DNA of 31,702 nucleotides from Gammaproteobacteria bacterium (GTDB taxonomy: Bacteria; Pseudomonadota; Gammaproteobacteria; Pseudomonadales; Cellvibrionaceae), in contig JAGKWY010000091.1 in NCBI GenBank assembly GCA_021151625.1, positions 1 through 31,702 of the forward strand. The letters are read 5' to 3'. The position numbers and the translations under genes were made by a program. Under the pieces are notes generated by a model. It saw only the letters and a program-made list of their open reading frames with translations, was not told the DNA's origin and did not search any database. Shown here in pieces: positions 31,388 through 31,702 of this stretch. The first letter of the stretch is position 1, and every line of letters starts with the position of its first letter.

Positions 31388-31414
31388 AACGGCTACCTTG
31401 GGTAGCCGTTTTCA
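31388..31414 (+). terminator. terminator of mlaA
   Basis: AACGGCTACC (31388-31397) and GGTAGCCGTT (31401-31410) form a 10-bp stem with a 3-base loop, followed by TTCATTT. It lies 22 bases past the mlaA stop, between converging genes. Confidence 0.85.
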
Positions 31415-31429
31415 TTTGGGGGGGACAGA

Positions 31430-31702
31430 TCAGGCGAGTATCTGGATAATTTCCAGGCCTAACACATGCTCGCCTGAATCACCGATCAGGGAGCGCACTA
31501 CCTTCGCTTTGGCTCTCAGGGTAGGGCTGTGGCCATGGTCAGAGGAAACTTCTACCTCGGTTTCGGTACCAATAGGCAAAGGTTGGTTGGTTTCAACCTG
31601 CAAGCCGCCGCCACTCAGATCCACACATAGGCCTTCAAGGGTCTCTGATGCAACTGCCAGTTTGGCATTCAAAGGAGCACCGATTTTCATCCGGATAAAA
31701 TC
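31430..31702 (-). CDS. PilZ-domain protein, 5' part outside the window
   Basis: PilZ domains bind cyclic di-GMP. The visible 90 residues show the second ligand motif in CVDLSGGGLQVE (D/NxSxxG type), the strand-rich core GTETEVEVSSDHGHSPTLRAKAKVVRSL and HVLGLEIIQI. The frame stays open through the ATG at 31688-31690 to the end of the window as DFIRMKIGAP, and this fits the end of the RxxxR motif that starts a PilZ domain. The first Arg should therefore lie just outside. The gene is partial, and its N-terminus and any other domains are unknown. Confidence 0.85.
   Translation of the reverse strand, partial: DFIRMKIGAPLNAKLAVASETLEGLCVDLSGGGLQVETNQPLPIGTETEVEVSSDHGHSPTLRAKAKVVRSLIGDSGEHVLGLEIIQILA

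Overview
The window looks like chromosome from a Cellvibrio-like gammaproteobacterium (Cellvibrionaceae). Three things suggest this: housekeeping blocks shared with Pseudomonas and E. coli, secreted plant-polysaccharide enzymes (a PL3 pectate lyase and a GH26 mannanase) placed between them, and a large TonB-dependent receptor paired with a lipoprotein. The genus is inferred from gene content and protein style, not from a database search. I found no insertion sequences, prophage, CRISPR arrays, rRNA or tRNA.

Layout. At 1-6300, on the minus strand, runs the aroQ-accB-accC block (dehydroquinase and acetyl-CoA carboxylase biotin subunits). It is followed by prmA, a 49-codon ORF, a DUF3426 zinc-ribbon membrane protein and an orphan periplasmic binding-like protein. 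At 6600-10300 lie dsbD (minus), a divergent TPR-like protein, a small secreted beta-rich protein and a convergent MAPEG-family membrane protein. At 10460-15820 is waaA (Kdo transferase), then the pectate lyase and the mannanase, then tolC. From 16490 to 25690, on the plus strand, are a CPA1-type antiporter, a TPP riboswitch with thiD and thiC, and then the conserved row nudF, DUF1249 (yqiB), cpdA, yqiA, parE. At 25820-30300 (minus) is the lipoprotein plus TonB-receptor pair. The right end has mlaA and a PilZ-domain gene cut by the window edge.

How it works together. The riboswitch couples thiamine status to HMP kinase and HMP-P synthase. aroQ-accBC feeds aromatic and fatty-acid synthesis, and a FadR-like palindrome lies directly ahead of accB. 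waaA, tolC, mlaA, the receptor pair and dsbD all serve the cell envelope. The two polysaccharidases are secreted pectin and mannan degraders.

Most worth checking. (1) ParE lacks about 51 residues in frame, including the ATP-binding N box and the DxGRG motif of its GHKL ATPase, although parE is normally essential. (2) PrmA stops before its conserved C-terminal NILAGPL block, and a small ORF with its own ribosome binding site overlaps the end. Both may be true variants, but finding two core genes with lost conserved segments in one contig also raises the possibility of assembly deletions. Other points are a perfect 34-bp palindrome between mannanase and tolC, a FadR-like operator before accB, two families of intergenic palindromic repeats, and a cysteine-free MlaA.
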